A stretch of DNA of 64,000 nt from Tyto alba. Its lineage: Eukaryota; Chordata; Aves; Strigiformes; Tytonidae. The notes below the pieces were generated by a model, which had not been told where the DNA came from, ran no database searches, and saw only the letters and a program-made list of their open reading frames with translations. Shown here piece by piece: positions 27,880 through 40,740 of this stretch (position 1 is its first letter; the number at the start of each line of letters is the position of its first letter). Both the position numbers and the translations under genes were made by a program. The stretch lies in contig NW_024881296.1 of assembly GCF_018691265.1 (NCBI RefSeq), positions 7,967,427 through 8,031,426 on the forward strand. Direction: 5' to 3'.

Positions 27880-28340
27880 GAGTGTCTTTGTTTCACCTGC
27901 TTTTTCCCATGTCTTATTTTTCTTCCTTCCACCTCTGATGTTTCTGTCTTCTCCATGTCATTCTCTCCTGTCTTTGTTTACATTCCCTTTTCTAAAAACA
28001 CTTCTCTTCTCTTGTTCATTACGTCACTCCTTTTCTTTCCACAGAGAGAGGTTTTACCCACCTCTCTCTTTTTAACCTGGTCATTCCCATTCATTCCTGG
28101 CCACCATCATTCTCAGTTTCTTTGCTCTGGCTGGTCAGTTTTCCCTTGATCTTCTCTCCACCCCAGTTCTCCCTGTCTGATGTTTCCTCTTCTCTAATAT
28201 TTGTCCCCCTGAGGAATCTAAGTTCTCTCACCCCAAGTCTTATACCTTCTTATTCCCCATTCTTGCAGCCTTTCCCTTCCTTACACTGTGGGTTATTCTC
28301 ATTCCCTCACACCTCACTTCCCTGCAAACATTCTGTATCC
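27880..28340 (+). repeat. Polypyrimidine-rich stretch
   Basis: About 460 bases with strong C+T bias on plus (for example TTCTTCCTTCCACCTCTG and CTTCTCTTCTCTTGTTC). The open frames here are Ser/Phe/Pro-rich by-products of composition. Confidence 0.65.
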
Positions 28341-29384
28341 TTACCCATCAGCTACCGGGCAAAATGTCTTTCACAATCTATGGATGTCACTACATCCACA
28401 GGAGCCACAGTCGTGGGAGTGATGTTTACAGAGACAAGACTGGGCTGAAAAGAAGCTCTGCTTGTGCACAAGTTAACTCATGGGGTGGCTGGGCTTATCA
28501 AAAGGTGGGTCAGCAGACAGGAAAATCCCAAGCTTATCTGTTTCTCCTTCGGACAGCTGTGCCTGCTTTGTCACTGTTACTAATCCTCTCCCACTTTCCC
28601 AAAGAGAGTTGTTGGTGCTACACGGATGAATGGCTGCTGGCTGCCCCTTCCCTTGCCCCTCTTGGAGGTGGGGATGGTTGCTGTGGTTGAAGGCATGCAG
28701 CAGCAGAACCAGATCCCCCCTTCCACTTACACTGGTATGCAGCTTGGAGCCGAGTCAGCTCTTTGGATGAGATGCTCTTTCCTGTGGCTGGAAGTTGCAT
28801 CAGAAGTTCACCACAGAGGACAGCTGAGCCACTAGGCAGCAGCCAGCCAGTGCCTGGCAGGGAGCTTTTTGGGTGCCTTCCATGGGCTTTACTCAGGTAG
28901 TTCCCTGCTGTGCTGTGAGCTGAACCACAGAAAGGACAGCCACGCGCAGCCCGAGTGCTGGAGCTGGTCACTGGCCAGTTGTGCACAGGGTGCTTTTAAG
29001 CTGCTGTGATGAATCCCCTCTGCTCATGGCCAGCCTCCACACCAAATGCTCTCTTCACAGTGAAGAAGTCTAGAAACTGCCTGGACTAACTCCTTCCCAA
29101 GGGCACCATCACTAAGTCAACAAAGTTGCGGTATAAATGCATGTGTCCCATTGTTAGGGGTGGGAGAGCCAAAACTAATGGGGGTTTGTCAGGAACACCC
29201 ACAAAGATCCCTAGATGCAGAGGAACCAAGTTTAAAGCTCCAAAGGCCAGTGTCTTGCAACAGTAGGAGCCAAGCACAGTCAAGAGACATATGAACATTT
29301 GCTTTTCTGCTTCATATCCTTCCCAGTCCTTTCCTTAAGAAACATAGAGGATTAATAATTTTGGACACAGAGCCAGAGTTCACA

Positions 29385-29570
29385 CAAACATGTATGAAAC
29401 TGGCAAACAATACCCCCATTAGATGCACAGAGAAGCTCAGGGACTGGAACAACTCACCTCTGAGAGCCTCACCCAAGTCCCACAGGAAGGCTATGACAGA
29501 GCCAGAAATAGAGCCCAGACCTCCTGACTCCAAGCCCTGGGCCCTAACAAAAACAGTGGCTTCCCTCCAC
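29385..29570 (-). mobile_element. CORE-SINE/MIR copy
   Basis: Plus strand reads as antisense MIR: ATGCACAGAGAAGCTCAGGG, CCCAAGTCCCACAGGAAGGC, ACAGAGCCAGAAATAGAGCC, CAGACCTCCTGACTCCAAGC, CCTGGGCCCTAAC. The order and spacing of landmarks match the family well. Confidence 0.8.
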
Positions 29571-32500
29571 CATCCCTCTCTTCATACACTACATTGACCA
29601 GACTGGAAAAGGCATTCAAAATAAATAAAACCTGCTTCTCACTCCAAGTTTTAAAAAACATTTTCTTGTCATGGCTGGTTGTTTTTCTCCCGCTAGACGT
29701 TAGGCAGTCTCCACCAAGTGAGACAGCTCTCCTTTCTTCTCCAGGAAACACAGTTGTCTCCCACATGTTGCACTCAATGTAGCTCAAGCGAATGTTTTAG
29801 GAAATTCCCCCTAATTCGGTGAAATTGTTAGCTTGGCAGTGGCGCGCTGGAAACAGGACTGAAAGATTGCCTTGGAATTTTTTTTTTTTATTTTTCCTTT
29901 TTAAAGTGTACAGGAGAACTCAGGCTTCAGACAGGCTGCTGAGGAAGACAGAAACTCATGTTACATATGAAGGATTTGGCAGGCCTGAACACAGAAATTT
30001 CCAGAAGTGTTTGCGTGGCAACAGCTCTGTGCCAATCCACATTTTTTAGCTATTCTGGCCAGATGCCCGGCTGACAAGAAAGTCTTGTATCTCCACGCAG
30101 TTCACTGGCTTCCCTGAGGAGTTTCCATACTGCATGGCAACATTGGATAATCTCATTTGCGCGCCAGAAAAACTCCTGCTACTTACACTGTTACTAAATA
30201 CCAGATGTGCTTAATAAAGAGTAAGTGGAGCCAAACCTAGGGTAATCACATAACCTATCATTAACATTTTCTAAAAACAAAAAAAAAATGCCATTGGAAC
30301 AGCAGATTACTGTTTTGCTTTGTTTGCTTTACGCCCTGTTACGGGAACCCCTGGGGTGCTGGGAAGGGAGCGCGGCAGGAGCAGACAGCTCTGGCACGGC
30401 CGATGACATTGTTTACAATCACACCCCTGCACATCTGAAACATGTGTGAGAAAGTAAAGGCTAAGCAGATTTCCCCTGTGCTGGAGAGGGAGGGGAGGAT
30501 TGCAGCAGGAAGTCTACGCCACCAAGAAAGTGCTGGAGTCGTGTTTCTTCATCCCTGGGAGGTGGCCAGGGAGGGGGGATGCAGCAAGGGTGGTGGGAGT
30601 CTGGTCCTTCACGACATGCACATCCCCAAGTCCCCAGTGCACAGGAATGCAGGAGTGGGCCTTGTTCCTTGAAATTTAATGACCGCCCAAATCCTCCAAG
30701 CCCATTTAAAACACGTTTTTGTGTGAGTCAAGGGGCCAGTCACCGCACAAAATGTGTGTGCACATTTATTATGGATTTAAATGGATGTTGCACATGTGCA
30801 TATCTGATGCTGACCAGACTCTTGAGGGAAATAGCTAAGTCATGGCAATGGCGAGTGAATTCTGCCGTGGCAGGCTGTTAAGAGAAGGAGGGAGACAGCC
30901 GTACAGCGATGTTTGCAGCCCCTGTGCAGCCCTCGCAGCAGAGGCTTGCTGCGGCTCAGCCCAGAGAGCTGCAAGCCACCTGGGTGCGAGGGGGGGTAAG
31001 CCTCCCCTAAACGAGACGTGGGTGAGAAAGCTGGTTCATCCCACAGCCATTTCTGTGGTTGACACAGAGGAACGGAGTTAAATGACTAGAAAAAGAGGGT
31101 TTGTCTTTAATTTAGTGTCCACTGCTACCCAGATGGAAGAGAAGCCTGGTAAACACGTGGTGAGTGGGTTCTCCCAAGGATGGCCATCCCTCGCAGGTCT
31201 GCTTGCTCCAGCTGGAAACCAAAGCTAGGGGATGGGAGCAGGGACAAGTCCAGGCCTTGCTTGTTGTGTACGCGAAGGCAGTGAGCAGTGAGTCACCCTC
31301 ATCACGCAACAACCCGGAGCGGTGCCACTGCTCTAGTCCCTCAAGCAAAACTCTGACCCACATCAGTGGGAGTCGCAGCTATGCAAATGGATATCTGATG
31401 CCAGGAGCCGTGCCAAGGGCACAGGGTGAGGAGGTCACAGCGGGTGTCAGCCTGCCACAGCTCAGGAGCAGGAAGGCGGCCACAACCCAGCGCTCACATG
31501 GCTCCCAATGTGACTGAACCCCAGCGTTTTCCAAAGGCTGGTTGCAAGAACAGAAAAAACAGTAGACCAGGGAAACGCAACAGTCTTGATGCTGCAAGCC
31601 CTCTGCTTGCGCCCTCCCTGCTTGGCCCCATTCCTTGCACCCATTGTGCAAGGTTGGGCCCAGACTCCATTTCACCCCACAAATTCAGCAGCGCCGGTCT
31701 TAAAGGCTGTGAAAAGTGTCAGTGAGTAGCACTGATGCCTGTGTGGCCCTCAGGCCAAACAGATGCTATAATCCTGCACTCCCAGCATGGGATCCAGCTG
31801 CACAATGAGAGTGATGGAGCAGTTGGTCCTGCTTGGGCCAGGCTTTTGCCTGATGTAAGTATTGCTGGGCTGGCCCCTAGCCACAGGCTTAGGGCAGCAG
31901 ATGACTCAGGGCACCGAAACAGCCACGTCCCCACCTATTCTGCCTGCACCACAGTCCTGGAGAGCTGGGCTTGCTGCTGCCACCACTTAGAGGTCGGGCT
32001 GAGGAGGATGTGGTTAGCCTGTTGGGGGGTGAAGCTCTAGGTCACTTGGGTCCTGCCCCACATCTCCCCTTTCCAGCTCCATCCTTCCCCCTGTCCCATG
32101 GCTGGAATGGCCCTGGCTGCTCAGCCATCAGCAAGCAAGACTCAGTTTTGCCTGTGCTTCTGAGAAGCCCCAAGGAGGGTCTAAACATCCTCCAGTGTGC
32201 CAGTCTTGTTGCTGGCACCTTTCCTGTCTTTGTTACCATAATGTGCTGGGCACTCCTGGAGGGCTGAGGGAGCTACGTGTGACCTGGCAGCCAGAGCAGG
32301 AGACAAGAAGCCTCCTCCACCCGCAGCACAGGCACAGAGTGACCAGTTTTCCCAAACTGAAAACTTGAGATATCAGTGAAGTAGCCAATAGCTCACTCCC
32401 TCGGTCTGCCCACTCCCTGTCAGCCAGAAGATTTGGTATCAGTGGAGGTCCCAGTTTGGGGAAGCCTCACCCCACCCGCTGTGGGTGGTGTGCAAGAGAG

Positions 32501-33654
32501 CCAGGAGAAAATTAGGTAGTGCCTACCCAATGCTGCATCACTGTTTCCACTTCAGGCTTTAAGGATCTTCTAAAAGAGTCAGGAACCAGCAGAGAGGAAC
32601 AGTTAATCAGCTGCATAAAGACACTCCTTCCTTCCCCTCACTGCTGCCTAGGACTCCTGGCCCCCTGCCCACCCCACCCTTCCAGTCACCTCCGCTCAGC
32701 TGCCTCCCTCTTGGCCTCCTCCTGGGAAGCTGAGGGGATGCTCGGGCAAGGCTCATCAACTGCAACAATCCAGGTGCCTAGACACACCCCACCAGATCTG
32801 CCCCTTCCTCTCTACACTACATAGACCGTTCACTTCCCTCTGTAGGGGAACCAACAGAAAGGTGCTCCCCTGTAGCTGCTTCCAGGAGTCCGGCAACTGT
32901 ACTGCTCTTTGGAGTTTGGTTTGTTTGTTGTGGTGTGAAGGGGAAACCATCAGATGGTCCTGAACACGAACACCTAACCCCAGCCCCAGTTGGCAGCAGG
33001 AAGGAGGGGCTCCTGCCAAGCAGTCACAAGGCACGCCACAAACAGCTTGCTTCAACTCCCTGCCAGCAAACAAAGTCCATTGCCGTTAGGAGACTTCAGT
33101 CCTCAAAGTGAGGATGCTTCCCCTGGCTCTGATTCCCAAAGGCAAACTCATAAAAGACCAAGCCCTGCTGCTCAAGATTTTGGTGAAGGCCTTATTTCTT
33201 GGATTTAGATCCTCTCTTTTCTGAAAGACAAGGCTTTTTAACCTATATTGTTGGCATACTGACTGTCGCTGTGACCTCTTCTTTTCTATGCTTCATGTCC
33301 AGTCAGAGACACAAGATCCCATGAGCCCAGCAGGGCTGGTCCATGAGACGAGACCAGCCTACATGGGAGAGAAGCAAATTTAATACACTTGCTGTTCTTA
33401 AGCTTAATGGTGGATTGGGATGCCTGTGAGATTTCTCTGTTCTGATGTGGCCATGTGCAGGGGACAGGCAGAACTGCATCTGGGCTTGGCAAGGGTCTGA
33501 ATGATGGGGCAGTCCTTGACCTGAAGATCTATCTTAAGAGAGACAAGGCAATAAAATAGATTGAACAAGGAAGCAGAGGGGTCATAAAGTGAGTTTGCAA
33601 GTATCACCCTAATGCCATGATCAGTGTGAAAAGAGATGAGGTTTAAGGTCTTTA
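29571..33654. other. Intergenic, no gene recognised
   Basis: Mixed unique sequence, GC-richer from about 30850 to 33100, where many overlapping open frames occur on both strands without recognisable domains. An AT-rich segment at 30050-30290 contains a CATGGCAAC half X-box at 30133-30141. Confidence 0.5.
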
Positions 33655-33770
33655 TTAGGAAAGAGGTAACGGAGAGGCATGAGAAGGGCAAGGGCAGGAA
33701 AGAGCAGAGAGGGCAGATGAGATGAGACTGAGACTGAGAGGAAGGGAAAGGGAAAAGGGAAGACAACCCT
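33655..33770 (+). repeat. Purine-rich (GA) low-complexity stretch
   Basis: The plus strand is almost entirely A and G over about 110 bases, for example GAGACTGAGACTGAGAGGAA and GGGAAAGGGAAAAGGGAAG. The matching open frames on minus are Ser/Phe/Pro-rich artefacts. Confidence 0.7.
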
Positions 33771-36344
33771 GACAGGTCCTACTATACCTTCTCCTGTTCC
33801 CTCGCATCCAAGAGGTAGGGAAAGGTGCACAAAATGGTTCCTTATATGTGCAGTAAAGATGCAAGGGGTGACTCCTTCATCACTTCGTTTCTTACACTGG
33901 TGAGCCTAAGCTGACCCTGTCTTTTCCCATGTCACAGGGCTGCTGTATCTGTTCAAACAACTTCTCCTAGCTTCCATCAATCAGAGCCAAAGTTGGACAA
34001 GCAGGCAACACAATGTCAGGAACAACTGCAACCTAATGCACACAGGAAAGATCTGCTAGAGCTCTCCAACACATTGACAGGTTTTATCTTATCTGTTGCC
34101 AGGAGGGACAAAGAGCTAGAGGGACAGTGAAGGTCAATCAGGCACTTAGGACAGCTCAGAACAAGGGAATAACTGATTACACTGAAGGACATCACATTTG
34201 CAATTAAGGCTGAGCTCCAAAAGTATGGGGGAAGTAAGCTGTTTCTATTTTCCAGCCCAGCATAAGAAAGGCTCCTCACTGACCATGCCAACAACTGTGT
34301 GGAAGTGTCATTCCCCCTTCCTGAATCCCTACCATGTCCTGAATGAGGAGGATGAGCCTGTAAGTATTTACAAGAAAAGGCTTAGCACGCGGTGCTTCTG
34401 GGCACAGCTCTGTTGCCAGTAAAAAGCATGATGAAAAGCATACTTTCTTTGATGAAGCCTCATTTGAGTGGTTTATGGGTAAAGGTGAATCTAGTATATA
34501 TCATATTTTTCTGATGGCAAACAGAGCCCACTTGTGAAATCAATCCAACTAGATGTTCTGAGAAAGTCTTCATGAAACATCTGTGAGGTTTGAATCACTC
34601 CATTGTTGTCAGGGTTTCAGCTGGAAATGGTTCTGGATGCGAGGGAATGGTGGGTCACTAATGGCTTATTTCTTATTAAATGCTTTGAGTTTAGGGACTT
34701 TGGGGATATGTAGATATTTTTCTCATTTGCAGCTTCACATGAAGCAAAATACTAGATGAAGATAAATAACCAGAGTGACTTGCCTTTTGCTTGAGTAGTA
34801 AAGACCCAGGTTATAAGAAAATATGTGAAAATATGTGAAAGGTGCTTTTGAACCTCTAGAAGAGAATAGATCTGTCACTGATTCAGATTAACTGGCCTTA
34901 AGATGTAACTGCAGTGTGCCAAAGAGGAGGGTATGTGCTCTGGTTATGTCCTGGAGAGACACTCAGTGTATCTGGCTTAACCTCCCAGCTCTGTTGTTGA
35001 CATCCTATTGTTTTATCTATCCCTCTTGCTTTAGTAAAGCAATTTGAGAACACCAAAACTAATAGTTTGTGTTTTCAGAGTTAGATACTCTGCTGGGTGG
35101 CCCTTAAATCCTCTGGTCAAAAATGGCAAGTGTAAGATGCCCCTCCCGCCGGCTTCAGCCCAGAGAGAGCAGTTTCATGCTCCAGGGAACTGCTGAGAAG
35201 GTGCATCTGCTGGACACCCTCTCCATCACCTCTGCTCACAGGCAAAGCTTGGTAGGTTATCTCCTAGGTTTCGCTGGAAGGAAAAAAAGAAATAATCACA
35301 GCTTTCCTAATTCAGTCCCGCCTTGGTGGACTTTCTGCTGCTTAAGGCCACCTGCCGGTGTCCCCACTAGCCCAGCCTGATATCTGTTCAGCTTTCTCTC
35401 ACTTCATTTCCTCAGCTGTTAAATGATGCTGAAGTCACGGTCAGGTCTTCAGTCACAGTGGAACGGGGAACTGCTACACTGAAACAAGAACCTCCATGGA
35501 AACATCTCCTGAAATAATGAAAAGCGTGATATAAAAATGGCTTAGGTGTTTGAGCACTACATCTGCGTGTCACACAGCTGTAAAGTTGGCCTACAGTTGG
35601 CGGTAGGAAATTCACCAGTGCAAGCTAGACCAGACCAGGTCCAGACCCCCTTGTGACAACTCCCACCACTGCAGGTGATGGTTAAAGCACTGCACCCCTG
35701 CCTGCACACCAGGCACTGTTGTCTTTTCCCTTGCACGCACAACCCTTAAGATGACCAGGAGCAAGTTGGGAGATCCCACAGCCGTTGCTCTCACCCCCCA
35801 GCCCCGCAGCTCAGCCACACACACCGCTCTATGCTCACGGCAGCTGAGGGCTGATCGTGGTGGGGATTTTGGGGGTGACACATTAAAAATCTGCCTCACA
35901 GGCTCCCCCAGGGGTTGCTGTGGCTGGCTCTGCTCCCCGTGCCACCCGCCCTGCCTACAACGCCCCAGGATGGCTGATAGTGCCAGGAGTGACAACGGGC
36001 ACAAGTCCTTGCCCAGCCATGTCCCTTCAGTGTCCTGCTGGGAGGGCTCAGGAGCCTCACCCTTCTGTCCCATCAGTGGATCTCCCCCTCCCTTCCCCAC
36101 ATCTGTGCCATGGTCTCCCAGCTATAACACAGCCACAAAAAACGGTGTTCAGGCACCAACGAGACGACCTCCTTGCAGCTTTCCAGAGTATTAAGTGAGG
36201 GGCAATTCTGCAAGATTTGGCCCAGGTGTAAGCAGTCATCCTTAGAAGCCACATGGCTGTGGCTGAAGCCCAAACGGGGAGCAAAGCATCTGCCACCGAG
36301 CAAGCTGGTGGAGGCACAGCGAGAAACCACCCCAGCCCTCAGTG
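33771..36344. other. Intergenic, no gene recognised
   Basis: Unique sequence. A short tandem duplication (GAAAATATGT twice) is at about 34818-34837. The part near 35750-36150 is GC-rich with chance open frames on both strands. Confidence 0.5.
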
Positions 36345-36535
36345 TTTAACACACAAAGGATCGTGACCTTGGGGAAAAGGAAGAAGTGATTTTCCAGTAT
36401 TACTAAGAGGAGCGGAGGCAGACTGCTATTGGGATCTCCCAGTATCACACAGAAAATGCATTACATGATCAGGAATGAACCCAGGTTTCTCAGTTCCCAG
36501 TCTCATGGCAGCTATCGTACTGGTTCCTGCCCAAT
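36345..36535 (-). mobile_element. CORE-SINE/MIR copy
   Basis: On plus the segment reads as reverse MIR: GGGATCTCCCAGTATCACAC, then GGAATGAACCCAGGTTTCTC and AGTTCCCAGTCTCATGGC. This matches the antisense consensus (GTCACACAG..GGAATTGAACCCAGGTCTCCTGAGTCCCAG). Eroded at both ends, no coding capacity. Confidence 0.7.
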
Positions 36536-38459
36536 ATGGGCCATCAGGATGCATTCAGTGTTTTGAAATGACAGCTAGCTATTTATGGCTGCTGCCTATA
36601 TTACTCCAAGGAACAGCATCTTTCTTTATTTTACAAACTCATTCCAAGTTTCCTTGAGTACCCCACTGACACAGGGTGAATTTCTGAGAGTAATCTTTCC
36701 TCCTTTTTCCCAGAACAGAGAACATCTGGGACTACTGAGATATCATCTTGTGGCATAGGCTGACTTTTTTCTTTAACAAGTTTCTGTGTAACAACTTCAT
36801 GATGTTTTTCCTGGGAGGACAACTGTCTCATCTAAAACCTCGTCTCACATATTCCTTTATAGAAGGATGTTTTATGCTAAAGCTCTTGAAAGAATTTCCT
36901 TTCATGCTCCGTCCCCACCTTTCTCTGTTTAATTTCTCCCAAATGTCTCTCTGATGCTTAACCTGCAGGTCGCCCTATTCACCAAAAACAAAGCAAAATG
37001 CTGGTTTGAATAAGCTCAGGATACATGGATGTCATTTCTGAAGATTAGCAGGCCACATGATACTACCAACTTTATTTGATCCTATTTGCTGGAGCAGCCT
37101 GAATTTCGCAGGGGCAGGGGTTTTTTTAATCCTAGTTCATTATTGTTCAAACCCATCAAGCAAATGGCCGAGGAGCGGAAGCTTGAATGGGCTTGTTTAA
37201 TAAACAGGTGAAGTCATTCATCTGCAGCATAGCAGCTCTGCAGCAAGGCTACGTCTTCCCCCTCCTGCTTCTAACTGGGTCCGTGTCGGCAGCAGCTATG
37301 TTAAACCCTGGTAGGGAAATGCTAGAGAGGGTAAATCTTCGGCTTCAAGCTCACTGCTTTTGCCCACTGCAAGAAAGCCTTGCTGAAACAAATGGTCTGA
37401 TTGTTTCTGTGGGTCAATCACCTATTTTAAATTTATTTCTCACATCTGACTTGGCACTGCTGAGGACGCTGGCCCCACGGCAAGCTGTGTTCTTTATCTA
37501 AGCGAGGGACGGCCAAAGTAACAACCCACTCAGACCCCAAGCTGTAGCCTTGGGATCTGTCAGTGATACATTTGCAGCTCCCTACAGGTCTTATCGTTGC
37601 TGCCATGGAGAGCAGCGATATGCTGTGAAACCATGGCACCTGCCAGGTGGGGAACTAGCCCTAAGCTGTCAGGATGGGCATGCCCCAGTGAGCTAGGAGC
37701 TGCACTGAGCTTCTTTACCCCCCTGACTCTCCCCATGTTTGAATTAAGGATCAGACCCTCAGCTGGCATGAACTGGTGCATGGAAATTCGGTGGAGCCCT
37801 GCCAGGTAGCAGCAGCTGAAGATCTGGCACCCGAATCTATTTTTTATACATAAAACCTGCTATTTTTGCACAACCTTTCGTTTCGCAGCAATACCAGAAA
37901 AGCACCCCGGCTGCGTTTCCCCTATGAAAGCATGAATGTAAGATTTTTTTGCTGGACGCTTGCACCAAAGCCATGTTCAAGACAGATAACTGCTAGTATC
38001 TGTCATGGTGCCATTTCTGCGCTGAGCAAAGAAAGCGCGTGGGAGCCCTCCCTGTCCCCCCTGCTCTTTGCCTGCTAAAACTCAACTGAAACTCATTACA
38101 TACCAGGAATACCAGCGTCCCCGCAAAGCCTGTGCTGCGAGGAGGAGGCTCTCCCTCACTCTCTTTTTTCCCTTCCGCCCTGCTTGGCTGGGTCTTTGGC
38201 AGAGCCCCAGGACTTCGGAGGGGGGAGCAGAGGGGGGCTTGGGAGGGCAGAGACTTCCCGAGCATACCCATGGCCTCATTTTGATCTGCGGTACTGCCTG
38301 CTCATTTCCACTTCACAGACGCTGCTGAGCTCTGCCACCGAGAGACAAATCCCAGAAGGGGAAGGGAGCGTGGTGGGGAGGGAACAGATGAAAGCAGAAA
38401 AGAGCCGCATTTATTAAGCTGTTTTTCTTTCAGTGAAAAGAAGCATTTATCAGTGATTT
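36536..38459. other. Intergenic, no gene recognised
   Basis: Unique sequence, AT-rich to about 37100 and more GC-rich toward 38300. No coding or RNA gene recognised. Confidence 0.5.
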
Positions 38460-39980
38460 CATATATCATGTGAGATGTGGCTCCCTGCCAATTTCTAAAG
38501 ATGCAAACAAGCTGCTGACATCATACACTAAATATAGAGCAGCTCCTGCTTTAGGTGAATAAATAATGCAGATGCAAAAGCCCAGGTCTTCAGTTACGCA
38601 TTCATTACCATCCGTCTGTCAGGTTCTCATCATGAGGAGAACAACGTCCGACTCCAGCAAGGAGTGACAGGTGAAGAATGCAAAACAACTGCAGACAATA
38701 GGTGATTAAGCAGAATTTCCTTGTTCTCTGCTTTTTCCTTACAGCTACATTTCGTTTCTGCAGTAATCCACTGTGTAGCTTTTTCAGCACAGCTCTGACA
38801 CCTCCCTCCCTTTCCCTTCAAGCCAAGCTGGAGCGACAAGCCTGGGTGGGGAGAGCCTGAACAATGAACATGGCCAAAATGTGGAAACTTCCCTAGGCGC
38901 TTAACGGGGGAAAAAAAACAGAAGAAAGAAAAAGGAAAAAAAAAAAAAAAAAAAAAAAGCAGCAGCATCCCACCATGAAACAGAAGTTTTCCATGACCTG
39001 TCAGAGAGAGGTTTTAATTAGGGACTCCCCATGCTAATCGCTCTTGATTCCTCTAGTGGTTTTATTTAAGGCACCCATTTTAACAACCATGGAAGCGAAC
39101 CTGTAGCTGGCTCCAGAGCATATTATTTTAGCTCTCAGAAAGCACCCCAAGAAGGATTAGGGTTGATAATAAAACCCAATCGATACTTTCTCCCTTCTCC
39201 TCCTTCAGATCAAAGGCACTGAGCAGGAGGAAGCGTCCCAGCCCGTCCTTACTGGGGGAGAAAGGAGACCGGAGAGCAGGAAACAAGAAGACAATGCGCC
39301 ATCAAAGCTGCCGCAAGGTGCTGGATCAATGACAACATCTGCATGAGGGTCTGGGCTACAATAGAAGCTGTTACCATGGGAACGGGTGCAAAAGCATCAG
39401 GCAGGAGGGAGCAGGCGATGATGAAAAGTGGGAAAAAGGGAGAAAGTATTTTTAGATCGCTTAGGAGGAACGCTACACAATGACATCATCCTAACTCATT
39501 ATTTGCACCCGTGCTGTACAACGCATTGTGGCGTCTGCCCCAGGCTGTTAAGTGGGAAAATGTTATTATGGATGTGAATTATAAATACCACGGTGAAACT
39601 TGAGCTCGGGAGTTATTAGACATCACTATTCTGTAATAAAGGAGAGCATTTAATACACTGTGCTGTACAGATTCACTGTACAGCGCAAGAAGCATTGTGT
39701 CTAGGATTTTAATATTCTCAGAAAGTAATTATGAGTCATCCTTTTATTGTTATTAAGAAGCAGAGTGCAAGTAATTTTACACATTTGATATCCCACACAT
39801 CAACAAGCCTTTTGCACTGGAGAAGCATGGCCTAATTTTCCAGAGCGCTGCGTGCCAACATGCTCTGAGTGAATGTGGTAGTAGTCGTAGGTGCTCAGCA
39901 CTGCCAAAAATCCAACCATCCGTGTCACATGTGAAAGAAGCCTCATTAATCTCGAAAATACAAAGTGTACGTTTCACTGC
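38460..39980. promoter_or_regulatory. Candidate cluster of conserved non-coding elements
   Basis: The sequence is rich in complete factor-type motifs: a MEF2 match CTAAATATAG at 38528-38537, ATGCAAA octamer-like cores near 38503 and 38573, an X-box-like GTTACCATGGGAAC at 39370-39383, TGACATCAT sites near 38516 and 39481, and a perfect inverted repeat at 39662-39684. A 23-base A run sits at 38936-38958. There is no coding potential. Regulatory function is inferred. Confidence 0.4.
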
Positions 39981-40189
39981 CTGTGTTCAGCTCCCTAGGT
40001 ATGGCCAGACCCCTTCTATAGACAAGGACCCAGTAGATACCCATGGCATCTGCCGAATATAGCCTTGATTTGGGGCGGGGGGGGGGAAGGGGGCAGGAAT
40101 TCTGACCCTCAGACACCGCTCCCAGCTGACAAACAGAGGGGAAACCCTCCAGCCTGAAGGGATGAAACAAGCTGGGGCTGGTCTGCCTC

Positions 40190-40740
40190 ATGCTGGGCTG
40201 CGGGTGCCCAGAGCCCCCGCTGCACTGGAGAGGCTGGAATCGCTATTCCCGTCATGCCGCCGGCGGTGAAGCCGTAAGGATAAACCCAGAGGAGCATGTT
40301 TCTTGTGACTGCAAAACTCTGAGCCAGGTCTCTGCCCTACAATAACCATCGGTAAATGCCGTGCTCAGCCAGAGAGTGTCCGGGGCCACCAGGGCCTGTC
40401 ACTGGAGACGGGCAGGGACTGAAATTCCCAACCCACGCTGATACCCACCAACGCTGCCAAAATATCGCCGGGTGAGTGGCAGGGCTTGCCCTAGATTTTG
40501 CCCTGTGCGAAGCGAAGCACGTGGGTCCTCAGCCATTTGTTTTCTCACTTAGGATGAACCCCTGCGTCAGCAGGCGAGGACAGGAGGCGGGTAACCGGAG
40601 CGGCGCTGGGCGCCGGTGCCAGGGCAGCGGGCTCGGGGCAGGCAGCAGAGCGCAGCCCGGCTGCGAGGAGTGAGCCAGGCCACTGCCATGCCGTAGCGGT
40701 CCTCCGAGGTGAGCCAAATATACCCTCCCTCGCCTGACCC
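40190..40740. promoter_or_regulatory. CpG-rich patch with a donor-like site
   Basis: CpG density rises locally (ATGCCGCCGGCGGTGAAGCCG near 40255; GGAGCGGCGCTGGGCGCCGG near 40597), in otherwise CpG-poor DNA. On plus it ends at CCTCCGAG followed by GTGAGC at 40709, a good splice-donor pattern, so it could be the first exon and promoter of an unannotated non-coding RNA. A G-rich run precedes it at 40072-40095. No protein is recognised. Confidence 0.3.

Noticed and set aside
27878..28448. Ser/Phe/Pro-rich open frames
   Set aside because: Translation of a polypyrimidine-rich stretch, not a gene.
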